From Bacteroidales bacterium UBA4073 (GTDB taxonomy: Bacteria; Bacteroidota; Bacteroidia; Bacteroidales; Tenuifilaceae): a DNA stretch of 5,457 nt. This document shows, piece by piece, positions 5,368-5,457 of the stretch (positions are counted from its first letter, which is position 1; the number at the start of each line of letters is the position of its first letter). The translations under genes and the position numbers were made by a program. The notes beneath the pieces were generated by a model that was given only the letters and a program-made list of their open reading frames with translations, was not told the DNA's origin and searched no databases. Location of the stretch: positions 1-5,457 of the forward strand of contig DFYV01000163.1 of NCBI GenBank assembly GCA_002383425.1. The letters are read 5' to 3'.

Positions 5368-5457
5368 CGATATTTCAATAACATTTTAACCACATTTAAA
5401 CAATATTTATACCACATTTAAACCACATTTATAACTATATTTAAACAATGTTTTATA
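5368..5457 (+). repeat. Degenerate 11-base tandem repeat array, truncated by the window end
   Basis: About eight consecutive units share the pattern CNAYATTTWAA: CGATATTTCAA (5368), TAACATTTTAA (5379), CCACATTTAAA (5390), CAATATTTATA (5401), CCACATTTAAA (5412), CCACATTTATA plus one extra A (5423), CTATATTTAAA (5435) and CAATGTTTTATA (5446). The CCACATTTAAA units at 5390 and 5412 are identical. The ATTT tracts recur about every 11 bases, close to one helical turn, so the DNA may be bent or may bind a protein along one face. The array may continue past the window. Confidence 0.75.

Larger units (their letters stand above)
5099..5457. other. 359-base A/T-rich non-coding region with dense repeats and palindromes
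   Basis: No open reading frame of useful length is present on either strand. The region holds the minus-strand promoter (5126-5157), a direct-repeat cluster (5176-5230), a long inverted repeat (5221-5329), two abutting palindromes (5287-5314), and an 11-base tandem repeat array (5368-5457) cut by the window end. No full plus-strand TAnnTTTG promoter was found, so whether a divergent gene lies to the right is unknown. Only the two arms of the inverted repeat contain G or C runs. Confidence 0.75.

Noticed and set aside
5179..5457. CRISPR array
   Set aside because: The repeats are only 10-13 bases, degenerate and mostly contiguous, with no unique spacers of constant length and no cas genes.

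Overview
The window looks like a chromosomal segment of a Bacteroidota bacterium, probably of the Bacteroidales/Marinilabiliales type. Three things point there. The two best promoters both fit the Bacteroidota consensus TTTG-N20-TAnnTTTG. Start codons lack strong Shine-Dalgarno sequences and follow A/T-rich leaders. The gene families (SiaB-type kinase, M49 lipoprotein peptidase, short Omp85 barrel) are at home in that phylum.

All four genes lie on the minus strand and read right to left. First is a 233-residue conserved-looking protein of unknown function (4397-5098). Twenty bases further is a 542-residue lipoprotein of the dipeptidyl peptidase III family, M49 (2748-4376). After a 78-base gap with its own promoter comes a 190-residue SiaB-type GHKL kinase (2097-2669). 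Twenty-two bases further is a 612-residue outer-membrane barrel of the Omp85/BamA superfamily (236-2074). The first pair has a clear promoter at 5126-5157 and the second pair at 2695-2726, so the layout suggests two two-gene units, perhaps with read-through. No single pathway clearly joins them. Two are envelope proteins (an exported peptidase and an outer-membrane barrel), one is a cytoplasmic regulatory kinase, and one is a cytoplasmic unknown.

The left edge (1-235) is non-coding. It holds a 53-base sequence repeated 165 bases apart, with a REP-like interspersed repeat between the copies. No convincing terminator is visible there.

The right edge (5099-5457) is a 359-base, very A/T-rich non-coding region and the most unusual part of the window. 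It contains the first promoter, a cluster of 11/22-base repeats (5176-5230), a 22-base inverted repeat with G-rich/C-rich arms 65 bases apart (5221-5242 / 5308-5329), two abutting perfect palindromes (5287-5301, 5301-5314), and an array of about eight degenerate 11-base repeats (5368-5457) that runs off the end. This could be a multi-protein regulatory region, an invertible or structured element, or part of a replication or partition site. The sequence alone does not decide.
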